DNA of 64,000 nucleotides from CAWULT01 sp963923455 (lineage in GTDB: Bacteria; Acidobacteriota; Vicinamibacteria; Vicinamibacterales; UBA2999). The stretch spans positions 24,938 to 88,937 of the forward strand of contig CAWULT010000004.1 in the NCBI GenBank assembly GCA_963923455.1. The letters run 5' to 3'. The position numbers were made by a program, and so were the translations under genes. The stretch's first letter is position 1; the number at the start of each line of letters is the position of its first letter. The notes beneath the pieces are model-generated. The model ran no database searches and was not told where the DNA came from. It saw only the letters and a program-made list of their open reading frames with translations. Shown here one piece after another: positions 19,560-27,535 of this stretch.

Positions 19560-20318
19560 ATGTCCTCGACGGTGCGCCGGCGGCTCCTGCTCGCGGCCAC
19601 GCTGGCGTCGCTGCTGTGCTCGCTCGCGTGCGGCGGGGGTGTCTTCAAGCGGCAGTACGAATACGAGGAGGAGTTGTACCTGGCGCTCGACGGGTCCGCG
19701 ACGCTGAACGTGAACGCCTCGGTCGCCGCGCTCGTGGCGCTGCGCGGCGCGGACCTGAACGTCGATCCGAAGGCCCGCATCGACCGCGGCGCCGTCCGCG
19801 CGCTGTTCGAGGGGCCTGGCGCCGAGGTGACGCGGGTGAGCCTCTCGCGGCGCCATGGGCGCCGCTTCGTGCACGTCGGCGTGAACCTGGCCGACCTGCG
19901 GCGGGCGCGGGGGCTCGCGCCGTTCGCCTGGTCCGAATACCGGCTCGCCCGTCAGGGCGACGTGGTGCAGTTCCGCCAGCGGGTGGGCGCCGCCGCTGGC
20001 CGGCCGGTGGGCGCCGTCGGCTGGGACGGCAGCGAACTCGTGGCGTTCCGCGTCCACGTGCCGAGCGCGATCCCGTTCCACAACTCGCCCGGCACGATCC
20101 AGCGCGGCAACATCCTCGAGTGGGAGCAGCCGCTGACGGCCCGGCTGGCCGGCACACCGCTCGACGTCCAGATCGACATGGAACCGGAGTCGATCCTCTA
20201 CACCACGCTGCTGCTCTTCGGAGCGACGATCGTCGCCGCGGCCGCGGCGTTCGGGGTGGTCATCTGGCTGTTCGTGCGCCGCGGGCGGGACGCCGATCCC
20301 TCGGCGTCCCACGGATAG
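19560..20318 (+). CDS. Predicted lipoprotein with C-terminal membrane segment, unknown function
   Basis: 252 aa. Lipoprotein signal peptide (RRRLLLAATLASLLCSLACGGG; lipobox SLAC, Cys near residue 25), a soluble beta-rich domain, and one C-terminal transmembrane helix (about 219-242, LLLFGATIVAAAAAFGVVIWLFV) ending in a basic stop-transfer RRGRD. The lipobox could instead be part of a signal anchor. Segments EYEEELYLALDGSATLNVNASVAALVALRG and HNSPGTIQRGNILEWEQPL look conserved but I do not recognise a characterised family. Convergent with the BON gene, 15-nt gap. Divergent from polA. Confidence 0.75.
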   Translation: MSSTVRRRLLLAATLASLLCSLACGGGVFKRQYEYEEELYLALDGSATLNVNASVAALVALRGADLNVDPKARIDRGAVRALFEGPGAEVTRVSLSRRHGRRFVHVGVNLADLRRARGLAPFAWSEYRLARQGDVVQFRQRVGAAAGRPVGAVGWDGSELVAFRVHVPSAIPFHNSPGTIQRGNILEWEQPLTARLAGTPLDVQIDMEPESILYTTLLLFGATIVAAAAAFGVVIWLFVRRGRDADPSASHG

Positions 20319-20333
20319 CCGCGGCGCCGCCCG

Positions 20334-20873
20334 CTACAGCTTCTCCAGGGCGTCCTTCACTTCCCGTTCCGTCTTCAGCTCGTTCCGGAGCTCGAAGCTG
20401 AGGAACGGGGCGGCGATGGACTGCGCGATCATCCGGTCCACGTCGTTGAGCACCACGCCCTCCAGCGTGACGCGGCCGCGTTCGACGATCACGTGGATCG
20501 GCGGGTTGGCCATCATCGCGAATGGCCGGAACGACGGATTCGAGTAGATGGCGCGGGCGATCCTGAACCGCAGGTCGTCGTCGAACTGCGAGACCGGCAG
20601 CACGTCGATGCGGTTCTCGACCCGTGCGACACCGTCCACCCTGCCCACGCGCTTCTCGAGCGCCTCGCGCTTGAACGGCATCGTCACCTTGCCGGTCAGC
20701 ACGACCGCGCCGTCGTGCACCTGGGCCTGCACGCTGTCGAAGATGGTGAAGAACGGATAGCGCAGCACCTCGCGCTGCACCGCGCGGAACAATTGGAGAT
20801 TCTCGGTCTGGGCCGCGGCGGGGCCGGCGAGGCCCAGCACCACGAGACCGGCGAGCAACAGTCTGGCGACCAT
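20334..20873 (-). CDS. Periplasmic BON-domain protein
   Basis: 179 aa with a signal peptide (VARLLLAGLVVLGLAGPAAA, cleavage near AAAQ at 22) and tandem BON-type repeats: VQAQVHDGAVVLTGKVTMPFKREALEKRVGRVDGVARVENRI (about 47-88) and IHVIVERGRVTLEGVVLNDVDRMIAQ (about 126-151). BON domains bind membranes or other envelope ligands and are found in OsmY-like stress proteins. A Shine-Dalgarno GGAGGGT precedes the ATG, unlike many genes here, fitting a leadered transcript from the sigma-54-type promoter at 20951-20966. Function in this organism is unknown; envelope-stress protection is a reasonable guess. Confidence 0.85.
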   Translation of the reverse strand: MVARLLLAGLVVLGLAGPAAAQTENLQLFRAVQREVLRYPFFTIFDSVQAQVHDGAVVLTGKVTMPFKREALEKRVGRVDGVARVENRIDVLPVSQFDDDLRFRIARAIYSNPSFRPFAMMANPPIHVIVERGRVTLEGVVLNDVDRMIAQSIAAPFLSFELRNELKTEREVKDALEKL

Positions 20874-20910
20874 GATGACCCTCCGTCGAACCCGCGGATG
20901 ACCCGCGGCG

Positions 20911-20972
20911 TCGTTCTGGCAGGCCGTTGAGCCCTGGCACTGGCTGCTTCCGCAAAGAGCTTGCCAGAACGA
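20911..20972. repeat. Perfect 11-bp inverted repeat upstream of the BON gene
   Basis: TCGTTCTGGCA (20911-20921) and its exact reverse complement TGCCAGAACGA (20962-20972) are separated by 40 nt. The distal arm overlaps the -24 region of the sigma-54-like promoter and the proximal arm lies in the leader. It could be an operator pair or an RNA stem in the minus-strand transcript. The rest of the gap up to 21107 shows no other feature. Confidence 0.55.
20951..20966 (-). promoter_or_regulatory. Sigma-54 (-24/-12) promoter for the BON gene
   Basis: Minus-strand TGGCAAGCTCTTTGCG matches the TGGCAC-N5-TTGC consensus, with GG and GC exactly 10 nt apart. Transcription would start near 20940, about 65 nt before the ATG. 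An NtrC-type activator is encoded at 42842-44323, though a link between them is not shown. Confidence 0.55.
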
Positions 20973-21107
20973 GATCGCCTGTCCGGCGCGCTGACGTCGA
21001 GGAATTCGCGAGGGTTCGCGAGCGCCCGCCCGCCGGTGTCCACCGACAGGGACGCGAGAGACGGGGGAACGCCCAGTGGAGGACGGTGCGCGGCCGCCGG
21101 GGCGGCG

Positions 21108-21839
21108 TCAGAAGACCAGCATGGTCGCGATGCCGGCGGCGATCAGCACGATCTGCCGCATCGACCCCGCGTCGGTGCGGCCGCGGTGAAGGCCCGGAAT
21201 CAGATCGGCCATCGCCACGTAGAGGAAGCTCGACGCGGCCAGCGCGAGGCAGTAGGGCAGGATCTGCGGCACCGTGTCGAAGGCGAGCACCGCGACGAGC
21301 GCCCCGACCGCGCTCGCGAGTCCCGAGAGCAGGTTGAGCCCGAGCGCCTTGGCGCGCGGGTAGCCGGCGTGGAGCAGGATTGCGAAGTCGCCCACCTCCT
21401 GTGGAATCTCGTGCGCGGCCACCGCGACCGCGGTGCTGACGCCGAGGGGCACCGACGTCATCACGGCGGCGGCGATGACCGCCCCGTCGACGAAGTTGTG
21501 GAACGCATCGCCGATGAGGACCGGGAAGACCGCCCCGTCGTGGACCTCGCAGTCGTGGGTGTGGCAGTGGCGCCAGAGCACGAGCTTCTCCAGCACGAAG
21601 AACAGCATGATCCCGGCGAGCAGGGTGGCGAGGACGCGGGGGGCGGGCAGCTGCGCGAGGGCCTCGGGCAGGATCGCGAGCATCGAGACGCCGAGCAGGG
21701 CGCCGACGGCGTAGCTGACGAGCCAGGGGACGATCTGGCTGCGGGCGGAGTCCTTGACGAGGAGCACGGCCGCCGCGACGAGCAGGCCGCCCAAGCCGCC
21801 CAGCAGGCTCAGCCCGAGCGCGATCAGCAGCGTGGACAC
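21108..21839 (-). CDS. ZIP-family metal transporter
   Basis: 243-aa integral membrane protein with about eight transmembrane helices. TM4 carries GDAFHNFVDGAVIAA and TM5 carries AAHEIPQEVGDFAIL, the paired ZIP metal-site motifs (HNxxD and HExPxExGD). A short His-rich loop (WRHCHTHDCEVHD) precedes TM4, as in other ZIP proteins. Likely imports zinc or another divalent metal across the inner membrane. The start is taken as GTG 21839, where the first helix begins; no Shine-Dalgarno is visible, so the start is uncertain. Downstream of the VWA gene by 44 nt on the same strand. Confidence 0.9.
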   Translation of the reverse strand: MSTLLIALGLSLLGGLGGLLVAAAVLLVKDSARSQIVPWLVSYAVGALLGVSMLAILPEALAQLPAPRVLATLLAGIMLFFVLEKLVLWRHCHTHDCEVHDGAVFPVLIGDAFHNFVDGAVIAAAVMTSVPLGVSTAVAVAAHEIPQEVGDFAILLHAGYPRAKALGLNLLSGLASAVGALVAVLAFDTVPQILPYCLALAASSFLYVAMADLIPGLHRGRTDAGSMRQIVLIAAGIATMLVF

Positions 21840-21883
21840 AGGAGGTCGATCATAGTCCAGGACGCCGGTCCGCCCCTGCGTCG

Positions 21884-22942
21884 TCAGGAGGCGACGTACC
21901 CGCGCCGTGCCCGGATCGTGAGACGGCGGTTCCGCACCTCCACGCGGATGTCGTGCCAGCGCCCATCCCTGGGCTCCGTGCTCGCGTAGCCCAGGTAGTA
22001 CTGGCTGCGCAGTTCGTCGGCCAGCCTCGCCGTGGCATCGCCGAGGTCGCCGACGCCGCGGACGATCTCGGTGCGTCCGCCCGTTTCGTCCGTGATGGCG
22101 CGCAGTGCGTCGGCGTTGACGCGGTCGCCGAGCCGCTGCGGCCGGGTGCCACCACCGACGATTGGCGGTGGTACGCGCGGGGGAAAGCGGCCGCGGCCGG
22201 CGGGGCCCGGGAATGGAATCCGGATCTGGAACGGCGGCATCGGGACCGGCGCGCGGGGGCGCAGGATGCGTGGGGCCTCGCGCGGGCGCCCGTCGATACC
22301 CAGCGCGTAGACGAGCACCTCGCTCTCGCGGATCAGGCGCTGCACGTCCCTCTCGGTGTGCCGGCTGCTGGTGTCGTTGCCGTCGGAGATGAGGAGCACG
22401 GCCTTCTTGCGATGCGAGCCCGTGGCGGCCATCGGGACGGCCGCGGCGATGGCGTCGTACATCGCCGTGCCGCCGATCGGCACCACGGAGGCCACCGCGC
22501 GGCTGACGGCGCGCCGGTCCGTCGTCCAGCCCTGCGTGACCCGCGGGCTGTCGGCGAACTCCTCGAAGAACAGCTCGTCCCGGGGGTCGAGCAGCTCGAC
22601 GACGAACCGGTCGATGGCCGAGCGCGCCGCGTCCATCTTGTCCGCCGTCATGCTGCCGCTGGCGTCGAGCACGATGCCCAGGCTCACCGGCACCCGTTCG
22701 CTGCTGAACAGGGTGATCTCCTGCGGCCGTCCGCCCTCGTAGACCGCGAAATCCTCCTTGCGCAGTCCGGGCACGAAGCGGCCGTCGCCGTCGGTGACGG
22801 TTGCCGTGACGTTGACCAGGGCGATGCCGCCGCGGAAGGTGTCGGTCTGTGCGCGAACGGCCGCTCCCGCCAGCGCGGCCAGCAGGCCGGCGGCGAGCGT
22901 CAGTCGTACGGGGAGACTCCGCGGCCCGGGCAGGCGTGCCAT
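21884..22942 (-). CDS. Secreted VWFA-related protein, acidobacterial type
   Basis: 352 aa. Signal peptide (RLTLAAGLLAALAGAAVRAQ), then a short beta domain typical of this group (VNVTATVTDGDGRFVPGLRKEDFAVYEGGRPQEI, about 38-70), then a von Willebrand A domain with an intact MIDAS: DASGSMTADKMD (DxSxS), the Thr in GGTAMYDAI and SDGNDTSS. A Pro-rich linker follows. The C-terminus (LADELRSQYYLGY, then RRLTIRARRGYVAS) matches the acidobacterial VWFA-related domain. Probably an envelope adhesion or assembly protein. It is one of the strongest phylum markers in the window. Confidence 0.9.
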   Translation of the reverse strand: MARLPGPRSLPVRLTLAAGLLAALAGAAVRAQTDTFRGGIALVNVTATVTDGDGRFVPGLRKEDFAVYEGGRPQEITLFSSERVPVSLGIVLDASGSMTADKMDAARSAIDRFVVELLDPRDELFFEEFADSPRVTQGWTTDRRAVSRAVASVVPIGGTAMYDAIAAAVPMAATGSHRKKAVLLISDGNDTSSRHTERDVQRLIRESEVLVYALGIDGRPREAPRILRPRAPVPMPPFQIRIPFPGPAGRGRFPPRVPPPIVGGGTRPQRLGDRVNADALRAITDETGGRTEIVRGVGDLGDATARLADELRSQYYLGYASTEPRDGRWHDIRVEVRNRRLTIRARRGYVAS

Positions 22943-23060
22943 CGTTCCGACGGCGACGCAATTCCCTTGCCTCGACGTGCCGCGGGTTTGGCCGGGGCTC
23001 CGCATACCGGCTCCCCGCGGCCGCCGCGGCGGTGTCACCCGGCGGCGCCGGCCCGTCCCT

Positions 23061-23633
23061 TCAGGCGGTCGGGCGGATGCCCTCGGTGAACCGGTAGCCC
23101 TCTCGCTCGCCCAGCACCCTGACGGCCGAGAACCCCGCCGCCTGCAACACGGCCGCAGTGCCTCCGGCGTCCTGGTACTCGGCGTCTCCGGCCGGCCGGG
23201 AGCGAAGCAGGGCCGACAAACCTTCGGGCGCGCCGGCCTCGATGGCGACCAACCGCCCCCCTGGGCGCAGCGCTGCCAGGCACCCGCGGATGGCGTCGGC
23301 ACGCGCGGCAGGCGTCATCGAGCCCAACCAGCCCTTGTGGCTGTGGATGACCACCAGGTCGAAGCCAGGACCCTCGAATGCGGTCGACTCGACCGCTCCC
23401 ACCCGTACGTCGACCAGCGCGCCCGCTTCCGCGGCCGCCTTTCGCGCCTGGTCCGCCTGCGCCTCGGAGGGCACCACGACGGCCGCGTGGCCGTTCAGCC
23501 CGCTCTTGGCCGCGAGCCTGGCCGTGAGCGCCCGATCGTCGAGGCCAACCTGGAGGACGCGCTCGCCCGCCCGCGCGCCGGTCATGGCGACGGGCAGCGG
23601 ATCGGTGCCTTCTGCGGGGCGACGCAAAAACAT
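23061..23633 (-). CDS. Class I SAM-dependent methyltransferase-like protein
   Basis: About 190 aa, one Rossmann-fold domain. Visible motifs: GERVLQVGLDDRALTARLA (motif I, atypical because the usual GxGxG is replaced by GLDDR), VRVGAVESTAFEGPGFDLVVIH (motifs II-IV) and CLAALRPGGRLVAIE (post motif with RPGG). The substrate is unknown. Two ATGs compete: 23639 directly abuts GAGGAA, whereas 23633 leaves a 6-nt spacing to the same Shine-Dalgarno, so 23633 is preferred. Divergent from the inositol-phosphate synthase gene, with overlapping -10 elements between them. Confidence 0.7.
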   Translation of the reverse strand: MFLRRPAEGTDPLPVAMTGARAGERVLQVGLDDRALTARLAAKSGLNGHAAVVVPSEAQADQARKAAAEAGALVDVRVGAVESTAFEGPGFDLVVIHSHKGWLGSMTPAARADAIRGCLAALRPGGRLVAIEAGAPEGLSALLRSRPAGDAEYQDAGGTAAVLQAAGFSAVRVLGEREGYRFTEGIRPTA

Positions 23634-23645
23634 GCGCATTTCCTC

Positions 23646-23655
23646 ATGATATAGT
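23646..23655. promoter_or_regulatory. Overlapping divergent -10 elements for ino1 and the methyltransferase gene
   Basis: TATAGT (plus, 23650-23655) lies 8 nt before the ino1 GTG. TATCAT (minus, 23651-23646) lies upstream of GAGGAA and the methyltransferase start. They share two base pairs. Confidence 0.4.
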
Positions 23656-23663
23656 CGCGGGTT

Positions 23664-24977
23664 GTGACGAAACCACTCGACATCGCCCCTGCACGCGGCA
23701 AACTCGGCGTGCTGCTCGTCGGACTCGGTGCCGTGAGCACCACCACCATCGCAGGCGTCATGGCCATCCGAAAGGGCCTCGCGCTCCCGATCGGCTCGCT
23801 CACGCAGATGGGTACCATCCGGCTCGGCAAGCGCACCGAGGGCCGCGCGCCCAAGATCAACGAATTCGTCCCGCTCGCGGGCCTCGACGACATCGTCTTC
23901 GGCGGCTGGGACATCTTCGAGGAAGACTGTTACGGCGCCGCGAAGACGGCGGGCGTGCTCGAGACGTCGCAGCTCGACCAGGTGCGCGGCGAGCTCGAGG
24001 CGGTCAAACCGATGCCGGCCGTCTTCGACCAGCGCTACGTCAAGCGCCTCGACGGCCCCAACGTCAAGAAGGGCAAGAACAAGAAAGACCTCGCCGAGCA
24101 GCTCGTCGCCGACATCCGCGCGTTCAAGGCCAGGCACAACTGCGATCGGATGGTGATGCTCTGGGTGGGCAGCACCGAGGTGTTCATGAAGGAGGGGCCG
24201 GTCCACCAGAGCCTGGCCGCCTTCGAGAAGGGCCTCGAGACGAGCGACGACCAGATCCCGTCGAGCATGATCTACGCGTACGCGGCGATCAGCGAGGGCC
24301 TGCCATTCGTCAACGCGGCGCCGAACCTGACGGCCGACATCCCGGCGCTCCAGGAGCTGGCCGCGAAGACGAAGTCGCCGCTCGCCGGCAACGACATGAA
24401 GACCGGGCAGACGCTGATCAAGACGATCATCGCCCCGGGTCTCAAGGCGCGTCTGCTCGGCGTCAAGGGCTGGTATTCGACGAACATCCTGGGCAACCGG
24501 GACGGCGAGGTGCTCGACGATCCCGAGTCGTTCAAGACGAAGGAAGAGAGCAAGAAGTCGGCGCTCGACTACATCTTCCAGCCGCACCTGTACCCGAGCC
24601 TGTACGGCGACCTGACGCACGTCGTGCGCATCAACTACTACCCGCCGCGCGGCGACAACAAGGAAGGCTGGGACAACATCGACATCTTCGGCTGGCTCGG
24701 GTACCCGATGCAGTTGAAGATCAACTTCCTCTGCCGCGACTCCATCCTGGCGGCGCCGATCGTGCTCGACACGGCGCTCTTCATGGACCTGGCCAAGCGG
24801 ACGGGCATGTCGGGCATCCAGGAGTGGCTGTCGTTCTACTTCAAGGCCCCGATGCACGCCCGCGAGGTGTATCCGGAGCACGACCTGTTCATCCAGCTGA
24901 TGAAGCTGAAGAACACGCTGCGCCACATGATGGGCGAGGAGCTCATCACGCACCTCGGCCGCGAGTACTACGACTGA
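23664..24977 (+). CDS. ino1: Inositol-3-phosphate synthase
   Basis: NAD-dependent isomerisation/aldol cyclisation of glucose 6-phosphate to myo-inositol 3-phosphate, the first step towards inositol lipids and solutes. 437 aa from GTG 23664. Family landmarks: the NAD loop LLVGLGAVSTTTIAG (about 18-32), APNLTADIPAL, GNDMKTGQT, STNILGNRDGEVL with KSALDYIF, and the C-terminal FKAPMHA. Length is between archaeal (about 360-390) and eukaryotic (about 500+) enzymes. TATAGT 8 nt upstream suggests a leaderless transcript. The next gene, 19 nt away, encodes a small membrane protein. Confidence 0.92.
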   Translation: MTKPLDIAPARGKLGVLLVGLGAVSTTTIAGVMAIRKGLALPIGSLTQMGTIRLGKRTEGRAPKINEFVPLAGLDDIVFGGWDIFEEDCYGAAKTAGVLETSQLDQVRGELEAVKPMPAVFDQRYVKRLDGPNVKKGKNKKDLAEQLVADIRAFKARHNCDRMVMLWVGSTEVFMKEGPVHQSLAAFEKGLETSDDQIPSSMIYAYAAISEGLPFVNAAPNLTADIPALQELAAKTKSPLAGNDMKTGQTLIKTIIAPGLKARLLGVKGWYSTNILGNRDGEVLDDPESFKTKEESKKSALDYIFQPHLYPSLYGDLTHVVRINYYPPRGDNKEGWDNIDIFGWLGYPMQLKINFLCRDSILAAPIVLDTALFMDLAKRTGMSGIQEWLSFYFKAPMHAREVYPEHDLFIQLMKLKNTLRHMMGEELITHLGREYYD

Positions 24978-24996
24978 CGGCCCTCCGCACGCCGTC

Positions 24997-25491
24997 ATGA
25001 TCCAGCCCGCGCTCGTCGGCGGTCTCTTCATCGGCGTGCTCTCGGCGTTGCCGGTCGTCAGCCTCGGCAACTGCTGCTGCTTGTGGATGGTTGGCGGTGG
25101 ATTCCTCGCCGCCTACCTCGAACACCTCCGTGACGCCCGCACCGTGCCATCCGGGCGCGGTCTGCTGCTCGGGGCGCTGGCCGGCGTCGCGGGTGCGTTC
25201 GTCTGGCTGCCCGTCTCGATCGCGATCACCGCGCTGGTCGGGCCGCTGCAGCAGCGGCTGGCCGGGGCGCTGGTCGCCGCCCCAGACATGCCAGCCGAGG
25301 CGCGCGGGTGGCTCGAGGCCCTCACCGGTCCGTTCCTCTATGCCCTCGGCTTCACGTTCCAGCTGGTCGCCGGCGCCGTCGCCGGCGCCATCGGCGGCCT
25401 GCTGGGCGCGGCATGGTTCCGCACGGACGTCCCGCCGGCGATGGGCGGTACTCCGCCCCCGCTGCCACCCGATCTCGGGGGCCTGCGGTAG
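24997..25491 (+). CDS. Small integral membrane protein with NCCCLW motif, unknown function
   Basis: 164 aa with about three to four hydrophobic helices (residues 5-22, 28-40, 52-78 and 110-138) and Gly-rich packing (VAGAVAGAIGGLLGAA). Three adjacent cysteines in GNCCCLWMVGGG at the end of helix 1 are the most distinctive feature; such a cluster could bind metal or be acylated, but nothing proves it. A short Pro-rich tail ends in GGLR. It follows ino1 by 19 nt and precedes the leaderless acs start, so it probably shares the ino1 transcript. I do not recognise a named family. Confidence 0.75.
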   Translation: MIQPALVGGLFIGVLSALPVVSLGNCCCLWMVGGGFLAAYLEHLRDARTVPSGRGLLLGALAGVAGAFVWLPVSIAITALVGPLQQRLAGALVAAPDMPAEARGWLEALTGPFLYALGFTFQLVAGAVAGAIGGLLGAAWFRTDVPPAMGGTPPPLPPDLGGLR

Positions 25492-25504
25492 TTCGCTCCT
25501 GCGG

Positions 25505-25510
25505 TATTCT
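25505..25510 (+). promoter_or_regulatory. -10-like TATTCT upstream of acs
   Basis: TATTCT ends 8 nt before ATG 25519; no Shine-Dalgarno and no clear -35. Same geometry as several other starts in the window. Confidence 0.4.
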
Positions 25511-25518
25511 GGGGCGCC

Positions 25519-27486
25519 ATGTCTGACGCGACCCCGTCCCCAGAGATTGCCGACCTCCTCCAGGAAGACCGCACGTTCACGCCGTCCGAGGCGTTCCGCG
25601 CCGCGGCCAACGTCCGCGACGAGGGCGTCTATGCCCGCGCGGAGGCCGACCCCGAAGGCTTCTGGGCCGGTTTCGCCGCCGAGCTCGAGTGGTCCACGCC
25701 GTGGACGCAGGTGCTCGACTGGCAACCACCGCACGCCAGGTGGTTCCTGGGCGGGCGGATCAACGCCAGCGTCAACTGTGTCGATCGCCACGTGCGCGGC
25801 GCACGGCGCAACAAGGCTGCGATCGTCTGGGAGGGCGAGCCGGGCGACCGGCGGACGCTGACCTACTTCGACCTGTACCGGCAGGTGAGCCAGTTCGCCA
25901 ACGTGCTGCGCGGCCTCGGCGTGAAGAAGGGCGACCGCGTCGCGCTGTACCTGCCGCTCGTGCCCGAGCTCGCGATCGCCATGCTCGCCTGCGCGCGCGT
26001 CGGGGCGGTGCACTCGGTCGTCTTCGGCGGATTCAGCGCCGAGTCGCTGCGGGACCGCATCAACGACGCCCAGTGCTCGCTGCTCGTCACGGCCGACGGC
26101 GGCTGGCGGCGCGGCCACATCGTCCCGCTCAAGAAGATGGCCGACCAGGCGCTCGAGGAGACGCCGTCGATCCGCCACGTCGTCGTGGTGCAGCGGCTGC
26201 GCGAGTCGGAGGCGCCGGTCCACATGCAGGAGGGGCGCGACCACTGGTACCACGCGCTGATGCAGGACGCCTCCAACGTCTGCCCGCCCGAGCCGATGGA
26301 CGCGGAGGACATGCTCTACATCCTCTACACCTCGGGCACGACGGGGAAGCCGAAGGGCATCGTGCACACGACCGGCGGGTACCTCGTCGGCACCTACGCC
26401 ACCACCAAGTGGGTGTTCGATCTGAAGGAGGACGACGTCTACTGGTGCACCGCCGACATCGGCTGGGTGACGGGCCACAGCTACGTCGTCTACGGCCCGC
26501 TGGCCAACGGCGCCACCGTCGTGATGTACGAGGGTGCCCCTGACTGGCCGGAGAAGGACCGCTTCTGGCAGATCATCGAGCGCTACGGCGTGACCATCTT
26601 CTACACGGCGCCGACGGCGATCCGTGCCTTCATGCGGTGGGGCACGGAGTGGCCGAAGAAGCGGGACCTGACGTCGCTGCGCCTGCTCGGCTCCGTGGGT
26701 GAACCGATCAACCCCGAGGCGTGGGTGTGGTACCACCGGCACATTGGCGGCGAGCGCTGCCCGGTCGTCGATACCTGGTGGCAGACCGAGACGGGCGCCA
26801 TCATGATCACGCCGCTGCCAGGCATCACCAGCACCAAGCCCGGTTCGGCGACCCGGGCGTTTCCCGGCATCAGGGCCGAGATCAAGACGGACAAGGGCGT
26901 CTCGATCGAGGGCCCGGGGGGCGGTCTGCTGGCGCTGACGCGACCGTGGCCCTCGATGCTGCGCGGGATCTACGGCGACCCGCAGCGCTACGTCCAGCAG
27001 TACTGGAGCCGCTGGACCCCCGACATCTACTTCACCGGAGACGGCGCCAAACGCGACGCCGACGAGTTCTTCTGGCTGCTCGGACGCGTCGACGACGTGC
27101 TGAACGTGGCGGGGCACCGTATCGGGACGATGGAGGTCGAGAGCGCGCTCGTCGACCACCCGAGCGTGGCCGAGGCGGCGGTGGTCGGCCGCTCGCACGA
27201 GATCAAGGGCCAGGCCGTGGCCGCGTTCGTGACGCTCAAGGAGGGGGTGGCGGGTGGTCCGCAGGTCGTGGCGGACCTGAAGGAGCACGTCGTCAAGAAG
27301 ATCGGGGCCATTGCCAGGCCCGACGACATCATCTTCGCGGCCGACCTGCCGAAGACGCGGTCCGGCAAGATCATGCGGCGGCTGCTGCGCGACATCGCCG
27401 AGGGCAAGACGCTCGGCGACACGACCACGCTGGCCGACCCGGGCGTGGTGGCCCGGCTGAAGGACCAGTACCAGGACGAGCACTGA
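25519..27486 (+). CDS. acsA: Acetyl-CoA synthetase (AMP-forming)
   Basis: Activates acetate to acetyl-CoA via acetyl-AMP. 655 aa, the canonical length. The P-loop-like YTSGTTGKPKGIVHT, the acetate pocket with WWQTETG, and the A8 region YFTGDGAKRDADEFFWLLGRVDDVLNVAGHRIGTMEVE are all present. The C-terminal PKTRSGKIMRRLLRD contains the lysine that is reversibly acetylated in this family. Cytoplasmic. It lies 27 nt after the membrane-protein gene but carries its own -10-like element. With the methylmalonyl-CoA mutase near 32 kb it suggests short-chain fatty-acid use. Confidence 0.95.
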   Translation: MSDATPSPEIADLLQEDRTFTPSEAFRAAANVRDEGVYARAEADPEGFWAGFAAELEWSTPWTQVLDWQPPHARWFLGGRINASVNCVDRHVRGARRNKAAIVWEGEPGDRRTLTYFDLYRQVSQFANVLRGLGVKKGDRVALYLPLVPELAIAMLACARVGAVHSVVFGGFSAESLRDRINDAQCSLLVTADGGWRRGHIVPLKKMADQALEETPSIRHVVVVQRLRESEAPVHMQEGRDHWYHALMQDASNVCPPEPMDAEDMLYILYTSGTTGKPKGIVHTTGGYLVGTYATTKWVFDLKEDDVYWCTADIGWVTGHSYVVYGPLANGATVVMYEGAPDWPEKDRFWQIIERYGVTIFYTAPTAIRAFMRWGTEWPKKRDLTSLRLLGSVGEPINPEAWVWYHRHIGGERCPVVDTWWQTETGAIMITPLPGITSTKPGSATRAFPGIRAEIKTDKGVSIEGPGGGLLALTRPWPSMLRGIYGDPQRYVQQYWSRWTPDIYFTGDGAKRDADEFFWLLGRVDDVLNVAGHRIGTMEVESALVDHPSVAEAAVVGRSHEIKGQAVAAFVTLKEGVAGGPQVVADLKEHVVKKIGAIARPDDIIFAADLPKTRSGKIMRRLLRDIAEGKTLGDTTTLADPGVVARLKDQYQDEH

Positions 27487-27535
27487 GCGGGAACGGCCGG
27501 AACCCCCGCCCGGCCGGCCTCGTATCCGGACACTG

